From Beroe forskalii (taxonomy: Eukaryota; Ctenophora; Nuda; Beroida; Beroidae), in assembly GCA_011033025.1 (NCBI GenBank), contig WFMF01000016.1:124001-188000 (forward strand): a stretch of 64,000 nt of DNA, in the 5' to 3' direction. Shown piece by piece: positions 48,401-55,303 of this stretch (position 1 is its first letter; every line of letters begins with the position of its first letter). Below the pieces are notes generated by a model. That model was not told the origin of the DNA and searched no databases. It saw only the letters and a program-made list of their open reading frames with translations. Made by a program: the position numbers and the translations under genes.

Positions 48401-50845
48401 GCATCTCATGGAAGTTTTTTATCGTAAAATTTCGTTTTATTTCATATCTGATGCCACAGAAAGAAAAGCAAAAAACTAACTCAATATCGCAACTGACAAT
48501 TTCACTCGATTCAAAGAAAGGCAACATCAAAGTAAACAGGGAATGAGACTTGAAGTATTAAACCGGTCTAAGCATCTTAGGAATTCGGAAGGAAATAGAG
48601 TGTAACTGGTGTACCTCAGTGATCTATTACAAGTACTACTCAACTTGAAAGAACTCTTCGGAGAGCTAATGCTTTTAGAGTTCAAGTGGAAAAAGCAGTT
48701 TACGTGCTACATTGATTCACGACTATACAGAAACAATAAAAGTTCTGAGAGCAACGAATCGGTAATGATTTAATTTCATTATCGTCTATTGATCAATCAT
48801 CGATTTCGATTACTTATCACAACTTTAGTACTCACTACTCAGTCAATTAAAGAATAATCAATTACCTGTTCACGCCAGTTTAATAATAGAATAATGTGAC
48901 TGTTTAAGCAATGCTGACTGAATTAATTACCTGTTCAGTAATCAATAACTTACCTGTTCAATTTATTACGGAACTAATTATTTCATTAATCAGTAATGTA
49001 TAAGATAACTATTCAGTAATGACTTAGTTATTACCTATTCAGTAATTTATCATTTACCTGTTCAGTAATGTATTTGCCACTCTTTTCGTTCATCAACGCC
49101 CAATCCTCTACATCTCCTTCGACGTTGAGCTCAATCTGAGCTCTAGCAACGATCTTGATAAGTGGATCATGCTCAAAATAATGAAAATTAACTCGTGAAT
49201 TTGATAATTTGAAAATGATGAGATTGATAGATTTCGTTTCAGTTGGGTTACATCTGAGCATAAGTTATCTTTAAGCTTTTAAGGTAATGTTTTTTTAAAG
49301 AGAAATTTTCATTGCAACCAAACCCCTCGTGAAAATTTATCGACAGGAAAAAATCTACATTGTAGGTACACATAAAAGTCTACGAAACCGAGGAAACTGT
49401 ACAACAGTAACTTTTCTGATAACTCAAAACATCTAGCACAACAAAACTGCTGGAGCACATGGACGAATCCCGGTGGACACAAAATCGCCGTTTAGATGCT
49501 AATAAGCTCAGCATTTATGGCATAATATGTACAATCCTACGATAGGTCGTCCTTACTGGAGTACAGGATTTATTATGGTCTGATAAGCTGATAGGCCGCT
49601 GCAAATACAGGAAAATAGGCAACGGAACAGGTTATATCTAACCAGCTGCTGTCGATTAATTATAATTTGGTGATTCGATTAATGCCAAACTAGATAATTG
49701 CTGAATGCAGCTGTTCCAAGGAAAATCAACGTTCAACAACTCAGTCTAAAATCATTGATTGGACACGAACTGATTTATAACAAAAACTGATATAATAACG
49801 ATATTATAGGAGTTGTAACTAATTTACGTGCAGGTGTTCAGATTTTCACTTTTCTGATACAGTCACACTTGTTAGAAATCATGATCTAATACATAATGCA
49901 AGGCCGGTTGTATCTTGTTCTATGGCTTCGAACATTAGCTTTACGTAAAATAGACTTAAACTGAACACTATATCAGGAAACTTTAAATGTTACTTTGAAA
50001 AGCAACTCTTGCTGTAAAACTTAAACTCAAACAGCAACAAGAGTACGCATTTCTCGACAAAAGAGAAGTGAACACGTAACTGCTACGACGTTGCATAAGA
50101 ACAAACTGAAAGTGTTAGTCGGAATCCTGAACGAACATATGTTGTAATAAATAGAGAGCTCGTATATATATTATATAATACATCGAGTCAACATGCCTCT
50201 TTGCTGCTGTAAGGAGTGACATTTAACATATGCACGAGTGTGGCGGGATGTCATCGCATTGTCTGACACTGAAAATGGTCAACGAATTGCTAACGTGCAT
50301 GAGATGAATTAAGAAGGAAGTATAGCTGCACTAGTATCAGGTGTCTGTAATTTGAGTAGCGTCTAACATGGTATGGCTGCCTGAAAACTGTGGTATAGTA
50401 GATTTATATGCATATTATATGTCAGGTGTGAAGTAATTCTAAAGTATATTCTTGTTAATTCCAACCAGTGAGGTCATCAGTCAGCTGATACACGAGTGAT
50501 GAGCACGTTTTTTTCTCATCTCAAAGGAGAAGCTCCACAGAATTTTAGGTAAATGCAATATCATGGCCATGAGAGATTCTTATCTAATGATTTTAGCATT
50601 GGATCATTTCCAAAGTCGATTTATAATGATTTTTACAAATCTAGGCATAGCATGAGATTTAGTTTTGATCGTTATCAATGTTATGAACGATGCTATGCAC
50701 AAAAAAATTTATGATATGACTATGTTGATAAACAGAGTGATATCATCATTTAATCCATTATTTGGTGTTGTATCATACTTACATTGAAGAATTCCCATTG
50801 CATGCCTTCTCCACTAGGCAGAACAATAGCACCTTTTACACTCAT
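18366..50845 (-). CDS. ELMO: ELMO (engulfment and cell motility) protein, 17 coding exons
   Basis: ELMO proteins bind DOCK-family exchange factors and activate Rac in phagocytosis and cell migration. Coding exons: 50845-50783, 49135-49058, 42054-41908, 41428-41234, 39667-39506, 39328-39180, 39001-38875, 34819-34743, 34058-33929, 33664-33560, 33347-33239, 28991-28855, 22044-21886, 21532-21460, 19225-19079, 18906-18743, 18578-18366. They total 2235 nt (744 aa; human ELMO1 is 727) with all phases consistent. Landmarks include YITEQ-NRDQEL (human YITEKNRNEI), FSQEFYKRDGV, CPPGLLALQ, the VVDVVREQ helix, the PH domain with FCRLSSNHRTLHYG, and a C-terminal PAIPPIP proline motif followed by DFHYNFN (human DFVYDCN), the DOCK SH3-binding region. 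Exon 5 adds about 54 residues not obvious in ELMO1. Introns 2, 7, 11 and 12 are large; introns 11, 12 and 14 host other genes. Which vertebrate paralog is closest cannot be decided here. Confidence 0.97.
19702..21127 (+). CDS. Notch-ligand-like DSL domain membrane protein
   Basis: Two exons: 19702-19764 (signal peptide, beginning MLMSFGYSSSLLCFTLL) and 20039-21127, joined in phase 0, giving 383 aa. Residues about 22-160 have the size and character of the N-terminal MNNL/C2 module of Notch ligands. Three cysteine-rich DSL/EGF-like units follow: about 167-200 (CDLHFEGPGC, GWTGFDC), 203-243 (NYYPPGVCNKKC, KACSYNWVGDDC, the best DSL match) and 246-286. A transmembrane helix lies at about 292-318. 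The cytoplasmic tail is acidic and glutamate-rich, ending near YADAYAMKQM. It resembles a minimal Delta-like ligand without the usual long EGF array. The gene is nested in ELMO intron 14 on the opposite strand. The weaker point is whether the first two cysteine units are true DSL domains. Confidence 0.8.
21221..21305. repeat. Short GC-rich inverted repeat
   Basis: Contains CCAGGCGTTGCCTGG and, about 50 bp later, GGCAGGCAACGTCTGGCAACG, around a GCGCGCG run. It resembles parts of the GC-rich block at 16469-17340 (GGCTAGGCAACGCCTGAC). It sits in ELMO intron 14 just after the DSL gene. Confidence 0.5.
22190..22906 (-). CDS. Repeat-rich ORF with 11-aa LRNPGN repeats, likely a 3' exon
   Basis: This open frame has no ATG at its start, so it is probably the 3' exon of a spliced gene, beginning near 22908 after a possible acceptor (GTCGAG). 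It encodes about 238 residues: a non-repetitive N-terminal part, two LRNPPGG units, about seven copies of an 11-residue unit (RNPGNEHEVKL), then a set of 5-residue KCRGS/KCRGA units. Both repeat periods at DNA level (33 bp and 15 bp) are multiples of three and the frame stays open, which supports translation. It lies in ELMO intron 12 on the same strand. It may be the cytoplasmic tail of the membrane protein encoded at 23771-24133; I could not find a phase-compatible direct junction, so an intermediate exon is possible. Function unknown. Confidence 0.5.
   Translation of the reverse strand: MSCHLRFIDPENISNSCDDHTIETLPDPLRNPSLNPNVAPTLHMTSPKSVAQKTSDGELSYVNLLADYHQLPGDDAQLRNPPGGGVKLRNPPGGENKICNPGNDHEVKLRNPGNEHEVRLRNPGNDHEVRLRNPGNEHEVKLRNPGNEHEVRLRNPGNDHEVRLRNPGNNPAARSSKKLRQSLRKSNTVEEVRKCGAQCRGAKCRGAKCRGSKCRGSKCRVDVHLLIWDNALKHICLK
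22249..22322. repeat. 15-bp tandem repeat
   Basis: About five copies of CGGCATTTTGAACCG with AAC/CAC variants. Inside the 22190-22906 open frame it encodes 5-residue KCRGS/A units. Confidence 0.85.
22393..22620. repeat. 33-bp tandem repeat
   Basis: About seven copies of a 33-bp unit containing TTACCAGGGTTACGTAACCT and CACTTCATG. The unit itself holds the palindrome GGTTACGTAACC. It encodes the 11-residue repeat in the minus-strand frame. Confidence 0.9.
23771..24133 (-). CDS. Single-pass membrane protein exon
   Basis: An ATG at 24133 opens a frame with an immediate hydrophobic segment (residues about 4-27) followed by a basic stop-transfer sequence (VRSYRRSLREF). After that comes an arginine-, glycine- and serine-rich tail. 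An in-frame stop lies about 60 bp upstream of the ATG, so either this ATG or an acceptor just upstream (AAAGAAAAG) starts the exon. The likely topology is a short outside N terminus with a cytoplasmic tail. A possible donor (AAG followed by GTTATT) lies near the end. It may be spliced to the repeat-rich ORF at 22190-22906. I do not recognise the family. Confidence 0.5.
   Translation of the reverse strand: MDTVCIVIIASLSSLTLLLFSLLLCLVRSYRRSLREFTLRGCPVIRTPSTAAVRGGRGARIPAKGSRGSLTRGVGDMGSSSDVAPIIPASAAAGNPLNNPIIPEQFNKKVIIGKMPGFGI
24164..24213. repeat. 17-bp tandem repeat, three copies
   Basis: Three direct copies of GTGCGTACTTTTCTTTA lie immediately upstream (minus strand) of the membrane-protein exon. 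Confidence 0.85.
25179..25200. repeat. 22-bp perfect palindrome
   Basis: A perfect palindrome with half-site AAAGTTTGCGC, alternating GC at its centre. It sits within ELMO intron 12 in a diverged interspersed repeat (GTCATTATCATG...) that has a relative near 46705. Confidence 0.7.
27094..27493 (+). mobile_element. Retroelement insertion with poly(A) tail and 13-bp target duplication
   Basis: The sequence 27107-27480 ends in a run of at least 26 A residues (27455-27480). It is flanked by 13-bp direct duplications AACTCTAAACCAA at 27094-27106 and 27481-27493. This is the signature of target-primed reverse transcription. The body (about 350 bp) has a GC-rich 3' part (GGAGGGGCGCCCCC) and no convincing open frame, so it is a SINE or a 5'-truncated LINE. 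It lies in ELMO intron 12 in plus orientation. The clean tail and intact duplication suggest a recent insertion. Confidence 0.9.
28151..28186. repeat. Strong 15-bp-stem hairpin
   Basis: GCGGCTAATTATTCC, a 6-base loop ATAAAA, then GGAATGATTAGCCGC; 14 of 15 positions pair. Located in ELMO intron 12. Confidence 0.8.
28512..28860. repeat. 28-bp minisatellite derived from the ELMO exon 12 splice donor
   Basis: The true donor of ELMO exon 12 reads (minus strand) TTCAACAAG then GTACAGTT, with the exon edge at 28855. The plus-strand motif GTACCTTGTTGAAATCAC recurs with GTAC at 28512, 28540, 28578, 28607, 28657, 28684, 28712, 28740, 28768, 28795, 28823 and 28851. The spacing is mostly 27-28 bp. Each unit therefore contains a copy of the last exonic bases plus the donor. 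Copies next to the exon are most similar to it and distant ones more diverged. Confidence 0.93.
30783..32183 (+). CDS. Intronless glycine-rich protein with possible ADP-ribosyltransferase-like C terminus
   Basis: A 466-aa protein on one open frame from ATG at 30783. The start MGNEIT fits an N-myristoylation signal. Residues 10-35 and 58-84 are an internal duplication sharing GVTLGQ. Residues about 147-172 are a glycine-zipper-like run (GGIIGMSAGPMGMVAGG). The C-terminal part (about 333-455) has LYRGVNKGKNPYRDL and GIYFTDSLEVAKEYA. These resemble the conserved Arg strand and the YFT/ST strand of ADP-ribosyltransferase folds (for example DUF3990-type), but I cannot identify the catalytic Glu with confidence. 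It is nested in ELMO intron 11 on the opposite strand. Codon use looks GC-richer than the surrounding intron. Real gene: likely; enzymatic role: speculative. Confidence 0.72.
   Translation: MGNEITTIGGAIATAGTAVACGVTLGQVDAINAAVKECAEFTGSAASNSLVRHSGEALGLAVATGVSAIAAGVTLGQCEELNDTVTMFGEMLESSAVNFEKAAEDTLSGFADGIPVIGHIKGGIHYVCGDSEAGEVAIKSASRTLGVLSGGIIGMSAGPMGMVAGGVAGGAAMDSLTTGVESAIKGEYVPSGQIKAWTDVACGESRSAVIGGLVGGLTAPVLDAFGGFTAGAYVSGHIRALPGGNVGGTHGFPKESKPLNEYQFSTEHDSGATELVTCSPFKQSNGHTVADFNKQQKPPCEVINRQYDLNVDFWKLTLSEGKGDIVFLKEIGNITLYRGVNKGKNPYRDLAAVHYDSELEVGIYFTDSLEVAKEYAITLLTPEFGKIPGEVYEFRYNPADEETYMSYWREKVDEELSDITDVDNFSIIRTEHCGVNHYQFSPYVLKVMEDRNELTLHSVTEVDDGL
32217..32222 (+). terminator. Polyadenylation signal AATAAA
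   Basis: AATAAA starts 34 bp after the stop codon of the 466-aa gene. It overlaps the 3' arm of a small stem-loop (TTCACTC/GAGTGAA, about 32197-32218). Its position fits a short 3' UTR. Confidence 0.7.
34921..38805. repeat. 353-bp satellite array, 11 units, filling ELMO intron 7
   Basis: The sequence CATTTCTGAGGCACCCAAAA starts each unit at 34921, 35275, 35628, 35982, 36335, 36687, 37036, 37388, 37743, 38096 and 38447 (the last copy has GTGGC). Unit length is 349-355 bp and identity is very high by eye. The array occupies about 96% of ELMO intron 7 (34820-38874). Each unit has a long antisense open frame, but the period is not a multiple of three and the frames break between units, so I do not call them genes. 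Confidence 0.97.
40376..40630. repeat. 18-bp minisatellite
   Basis: About 14 copies of TACACAACCTTCGCTGG with variants (ATTACCGG, TACACTGTTG), period mostly 18 bp, in ELMO intron 4. Open frames through it are repeat artefacts. Confidence 0.9.
42030..42625. repeat. 60-bp array derived from the ELMO exon 3 splice acceptor
   Basis: The true acceptor of ELMO exon 3 (exon edge 42054) reads, on the minus strand, CCCTTCAG then AACAGAGATCAGGAGTTATC. Ten copies of a roughly 60-bp unit, including the exon itself, continue into the intron. Nearly every unit repeats the AG acceptor, the first 25 or so exonic bases and a pyrimidine tract. Most units also carry GTTACCATAGCAAC, an RFX X-box-like palindrome. 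Confidence 0.95.
42757..42861 (-). CDS. ELMO: Alternative first coding exon of ELMO
   Basis: ATG at 42861 opens a 35-codon frame (MSFDFSDISDGTTTLSKRIK onward) that ends exactly at a good donor (ATG then GTAGGT) in phase 0. That is compatible with ELMO exon 3 (42054). The main isoform joins exon 2 to exon 3 directly, giving the conserved YITEQ-NRDQEL junction. This exon therefore cannot be an internal exon there: its upstream edge is out of phase. As a first exon it would replace the first 47 residues and yield about 732 aa, altering the N-terminal RhoG-binding region. There is no homology support for the 35 residues. Confidence 0.6.
42862..48860. other. ELMO intron 2, diverged interspersed repeats, no further gene seen
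   Basis: AT-rich intronic DNA. Diverged copies of a sequence built around TGACGTCATTATCATAGTTT occur near 43338, 46111 and 46708, with relatives near 25125 and 25855. This is probably an old SINE or MITE family carrying a CRE-like TGACGTCA. A 3'-end-like fragment with the hairpin AGAAGGCCC/GGGCCTTCT lies at about 45750-45860. Two further CACGTG sites occur at 47729 and 47742. Confidence 0.4.
44311..44420. promoter_or_regulatory. Phased cluster of five CACGTG E-boxes
   Basis: CACGTG occurs at 44313, 44334, 44355 and 44376, exactly 21 bp apart (two helical turns), and again at 44414. The first three are flanked as GGTCACGTGAC, ATCACGTGAC and GGTCACGTGTC. Such sites bind bHLH-zip factors (USF, MITF/TFE, MAX). 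The cluster lies in ELMO intron 2, about 1.5 kb upstream of the alternative first exon. Confidence 0.6.
48862..49070. repeat. 23-24-bp array derived from the ELMO exon 2 splice donor
   Basis: The real donor of ELMO exon 2 (edge 49058) reads on the plus strand TTTACCTGTTCAGTAATG. Copies of TTACCTGTTCAGTAAT lie at 48862 (partial), 48927, 48950 (partial), 49007 (lacking the CC), 49031 and 49054. Neighbouring copies are 23-24 bp apart. Each full copy repeats the ACTGAACAG exon end and GTAA donor. Confidence 0.85.
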
Positions 50846-53500
50846 GATGTTGACTGTAGTCAGGTCAGAACGCAGGAATCACCAATCACATAATTCCTAT
50901 ATCAGGAATAATATTAGAAAACTGAACTAATACATTACCATTTTACTAAGGATGAAAGAATATATAGCTCAGTTTACAAAGGGTGGTCACAAAGCCATTG
51001 ATGAAACATATTTGGCATAATTACCACCTGTTTAACGTTGAATTGAATATCATTTATAGCACAATTGGTAATTACAATAACAGCATATTATATAAATCAC
51101 ATATTTTTCGAATGATTTATAACAAGAAGCTTGTCAGTTATACTGAGAGACAGCCCTGACTCCAGCCAGTTAGTCAGTGATAGTTATTTATCTTTGGATA
51201 ATTTGATTGTAAATTTCAATTAGTATTGGAATGAAACATTATCAATTAAGGTACAGTTGCCGTTTTTACTCTCAAGAGGAACGGACAAATGTGGCACAAG
51301 TCAAGTAGGTAATACACTTTCAATAAGATTTATAACCTGATTGCACCATGGAAGAAAAAAGGAAAAAGCTTCATCAACCTTTATTTATGGCCAAATTCAA
51401 GCATTTCTCACAATTGCTGGTCCTTTATGAAATGTAATAAACATCTAAATACTGTATTATGTTAGCATGCATTCTTATAGCACTGCAATCACTTGCAAAA
51501 TTGGTATAATGAAGTTAAACAGCATGAGGTAATCATGAAATATATGACTTCATTGAATAACATGAATAAATTTGCTCAGAGCAAACATATTGTGTGCTTA
51601 TTATTGATAACATACATTCTTTTAAAACTATTGTATAGGGATACACAAAAAATATGAAGAAGCAATGAGGCGAAAACTGAAGTAGGTAATAATTCTCCTT
51701 TGAAGCATTAAGAAGGAGCAAAGTGACAGAAAATGTTTGTGTGTAGGTAGGGTGCTGAAACAAATATTTGGTACAAAAATTTGGACTTGATGGCTCAGGG
51801 GACAAATTTTTGGCTTTAGCCTTGTCCTTTGCAGTAAGCTAAAATGTGTTCGGCAATAATGCTATAAAATAACTCTGAATGCTTTCTGTTTTATCAGCAA
51901 TTGTTAACCTTGGTTAACGCCTTGCTTGATAATTATTGTTAGCACAATCATATTTGTTAGTTTATCATTTATTTCATGTATTATGTGATTGATCACTGCA
52001 GAAAATCACAAAATTCTCCAAAAACACTTTATTTGCATAAATCCTACCCAGACTTACAGTTTTAAACTTTACAATACTTCTTTATAATAATCATAATTCA
52101 AACTTTCATATTATATGGCATATCAACTTAAATAATTGCACAGCTGTGCCACGAAAACAACATATTCAATCAAATTTGAGTTATCATGTAGACAGGGATC
52201 ATTGATGGCATAAAGTACTACTTAGCCTGACTGTTCTGTTGAAAGTTAGAACTTATATATGATTGCCTGAATCTAAACTGGTACCTTTTACTGCTTTATA
52301 TCACAATCAAAAACAATATAATTAAAACAGAACAGACAAGCATCAACAAACAGATTTCATTAGAAATAAATTTAAATGATAAGATCAACATTATGTACAT
52401 AGTCAATAAAAAGAATGAAGATCAACATTCTCATGGATAATGGATATCTTCAAGGCTTAGTCTTAGTTGTAGTAGAAAGGCCAAGGCCAGTTGCAGCCAT
52501 GCTGAGCATGGAGACTATCCCTAGTACACTAGGCGAAGGGTATGAACTCCTGGGTGGTTTTTAGGCCACCCGACTGCTGGGCTAGAATAAAACAAAAATT
52601 GAATAGAACAAAAATTGAAATTTCATGCCATTTAACAAAAACATTGAATAATTCAATATCAGAGCAAATATGGGATGGAATAATTAATTAATTGTTGCCT
52701 TAAGGTGGTTAATATGGTTTTTCTAGGCAAGGTTTATAGACTATTATGTATAATGGTCAACAATTATCCCATAGTGTAATCTTACATGTAGCCAATCATT
52801 ACAAAGTCTGGGGCATAGGAATCACACTTGCTGGGGCTATTGTGTGAACCGAAACAGAGAATGTAAGACTAAGTCAAGCCAATAGTTATATGTTAAGCAA
52901 GGTGAGGAGTTGATTCTAAGTGGCTACTGTGTAAGATTCACTAGGATGGACAGTTTTGAGGTGTTGGATAGGGTAGATAAAGTAAATTTTAACTAGAGAC
53001 CTGAGATGAGGGCAGCAAGTCTGTCCAGGACCTCTCTGGACCTGCAAGCTGCCAACACCCGTGGCATCAATCAGACTGCAAAGCAAGATGCGGCTTGCCT
53101 GCAGATTAAGTCAGAGATCTGCCGAAGGCGGCTATGTAACACCTCCCTTCATCTAGATGGGACACAGGGAGGCCTGACCCAGCCAGACTGTGTGAATCAT
53201 ATTCCCATCGATTGGGATTTAACTGGGCTCAATGGGCAAAGCCCAGTTCCAGGATACTGCCTGGAACAGGAGGAAAGTTCTGTTGATATTGCTGTAAATG
53301 TTGTTATTGTTGCTGTTGTTTTCATTATATTTGCTGTTGTTGCTGTTGATGTTGTTTTGGGCAGAGCATGGGTCCTTTGACTATATTTGACATTTCCTTT
53401 GATCAGCTTTCGCCTGATTGGCTAGAGCTAAGCAAAAATGGTTACATTATATTCTTGTGCTGAGAAAAGAAATCTTAGATGGCGTTTCAAGCTGAAGTTG
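50846..53500. other. ELMO 5' flank, repeat-rich intergenic DNA
   Basis: AT-rich sequence with no convincing gene. Around 52480-52590 and 52990-53400 there is higher-complexity, GC-richer sequence ending in a GTTGTTGCTGTTG microsatellite (53290-53355). It resembles the 3' end of an old non-LTR retrotransposon. The 124-codon open frame there has no recognisable motif. Confidence 0.4.
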
Positions 53501-53504
53501 AGGC

Positions 53505-54420
53505 AAAAATATCGAAAAATTGTGAACATTTATCTTTGGGATACAAATACAGTCATCTTTGTACAGTCAAGCCACAAAAATTTCCAACAGCTCTTTCCTT
53601 AGTCTTTGATGGGATCCAAGTGAGATACCTTCATCAGAGATCTAGGCAGATCTAAACAAATCTTAATATGACATGGTATAAAATGATATGGTGTAATGAA
53701 AGCCAACACTGTGGTGCACAGACTCACAACTGTGTTGTGGGGTTGAATGCATTTGACAGGCACCCAACACTCCTCCAACCACTAGATGGTGTGTTAGTTT
53801 CATAAGCTTCAAGTTCATTTAGGAATTTAAGTTCACTAATAGTGTTGTCCAGTGTAGGTAATTCAAAGCTTCATCTGGTCAAACTAGATCAAAATATTGA
53901 GTCAACTGTCACATAAAGTGTTATGAGCACACTTGAAGGCGAATCCATAGAGAAAAAACAACAAGTGAAACAATGTCTCCATTCTGGGCAACTGTTATCT
54001 TGCATGAAAGGTAAAAACAATTATCTTTGAGATACAAATACAGTCATCTTTGTACAGTCAAGCCAACAGCTTTTTCTTCGTAGGATGTTACCCTACCCTC
54101 GCGCGCGGTGCAACGTTCCACATTTGGACGTCACTTTGCAACCTCGCCATCCAGTCAGAATTAGAAGAAATAGACGGGCGGTGGGCAACGTCCGTCGACT
54201 CTTTCTTTACTTTTAAGTCTTTGGCGGGATTTAAGTGAGATACCTTCAGCTTCATCCTTCCTAAGCCCGCATAGGTGTGTGTACGCGCCGCGCGCTTTCC
54301 TACGGGGAAGCGCCGCGCGAGCCACACAGGGATATACGTGTTTAGTAACCTTCATCCAAAACAAATCTTTATGAGACACGACAAATGATATGGTGTAATG
54401 AAAGCTAACACTGTGACACT
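53505..54420. repeat. Segmental duplication with inserted GC-rich elements in the second copy
   Basis: About 200 bp at 53525-53715 (GATACAAATACAGTCATCTT ... GATATGGTGTAATGAAAGC) is repeated at 54010-54415. The second copy is interrupted by GC-rich sequence starting TAGGATGTTACCC at 54083 and by a second insert at 54258-54349. Copy 1 thus shows the empty site. Confidence 0.8.
54250..54357. mobile_element. 92-bp GC-rich mini-element with 8-bp target duplication
   Basis: The insert 54258-54349 begins TTCCTAAGCCCGCATAGG and ends TACGTGTTTAGTAAC. It is flanked by CTTCATCC at 54250-54257 and 54350-54357. The related duplicated segment at about 53630 lacks it. An inverted relative lies at 17033-17100. 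Terminal inversion is weak (CTAA), so the superfamily is unclear; 8-bp duplications suggest hAT. Confidence 0.75.
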
Positions 54421-54425
54421 ATATT

Positions 54426-54662
54426 TCAATTTCGCGCGCACAAAAATATTTTATTTTTGCGCGCGCACAAAAATAGTTCACTTTTGCGCGCGCACAAAAA
54501 TGTCATTTTTGCGCGCGCATGAATATGTCATTTTTGCGCGCGCACAAAAATATGTCATTTTTGCGCGCGCACAAAAATATGTCATTTTTGCGCGCGCACA
54601 AAAATATGTCATTTTTGCGCGCGCACAAAATATGTCATTTTTGCGCGCGCACAAAAGTATTT
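54426..54662. repeat. 26-28-bp minisatellite with GCGCGCGC cores
   Basis: About nine copies of TTTTTGCGCGCGCACAAAAA joined by TATGTCA. The alternating purine-pyrimidine cores could adopt Z-DNA. A second block follows at 54836-55010. Confidence 0.92.
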
Positions 54663-54835
54663 CAAGGAATTTCAAGGAATTTTCAAATATAATTTGTAAC
54701 AAATGCATTGTTATTCAAATCATACATACTCAAAAGCATGTTAATGGTTGCTGAGTAGGTGATGCGGTGATAAGTTGAGCATGTGATCAGATTAAAATAT
54801 GGCCCTGGATATCAGGGTGTGGGCGGTGAGTGAAA

Positions 54836-55030
54836 AAAGTATGTCATTTTTGCACGCGCACAAAAGTATGTCATTTTTGCGCGCGCACAAAAATATGTCA
54901 TTTTTGCGCGCGCACAAAAATATGTCATTTTTGCGCGCGCACAAAAATATGTCATTTTTGCGCGCGCAAATGGCAAAATATATTATTCTGGCGCGTGCAT
55001 AGATAAATCATTTTGTGTGCGCAAAAATAA
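54836..55030. repeat. Second block of the GCGCGCGC minisatellite
   Basis: Five good copies of the same unit as 54426-54662, then decayed copies. The two blocks are separated by about 175 bp of unrelated sequence. Confidence 0.9.
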
Positions 55031-55303
55031 TTTATTCTTTCACACAGCAAAAAATATTTTCAGTGCACGCAAAAATATATTTTTGTACTGTGGTAATTCA
55101 GAATACAAAATCGCTGACAGCTAGGCTGAGTTTGGCTCAGATATTATCAATTATCTGGAAATAGATTTTTGGTAGCAAATAGACGGAAAATTCGTGATAA
55201 TTTCAAAGTTCCGAACTAAAATGAAAAATTAACCTCGGTTGTTCACGTCAATAATCAAAATCTAAATTTCCAATTTCGTACCAAAACTGACATTCTGACA
55301 ACA

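Noticed and set aside
53006..53380. 124-codon plus-strand open frame
   Set aside because: It ends in a GTTGTTGCTGTTG microsatellite translated as hydrophobic V/I/A, has no conserved motif and lies in repeat-like DNA.
54398..55002. Open frames of 67-118 codons encoding FLRAHK/CARAKM-type repeats
   Set aside because: Direct translation of the GCGCGCGC minisatellite; no other support.
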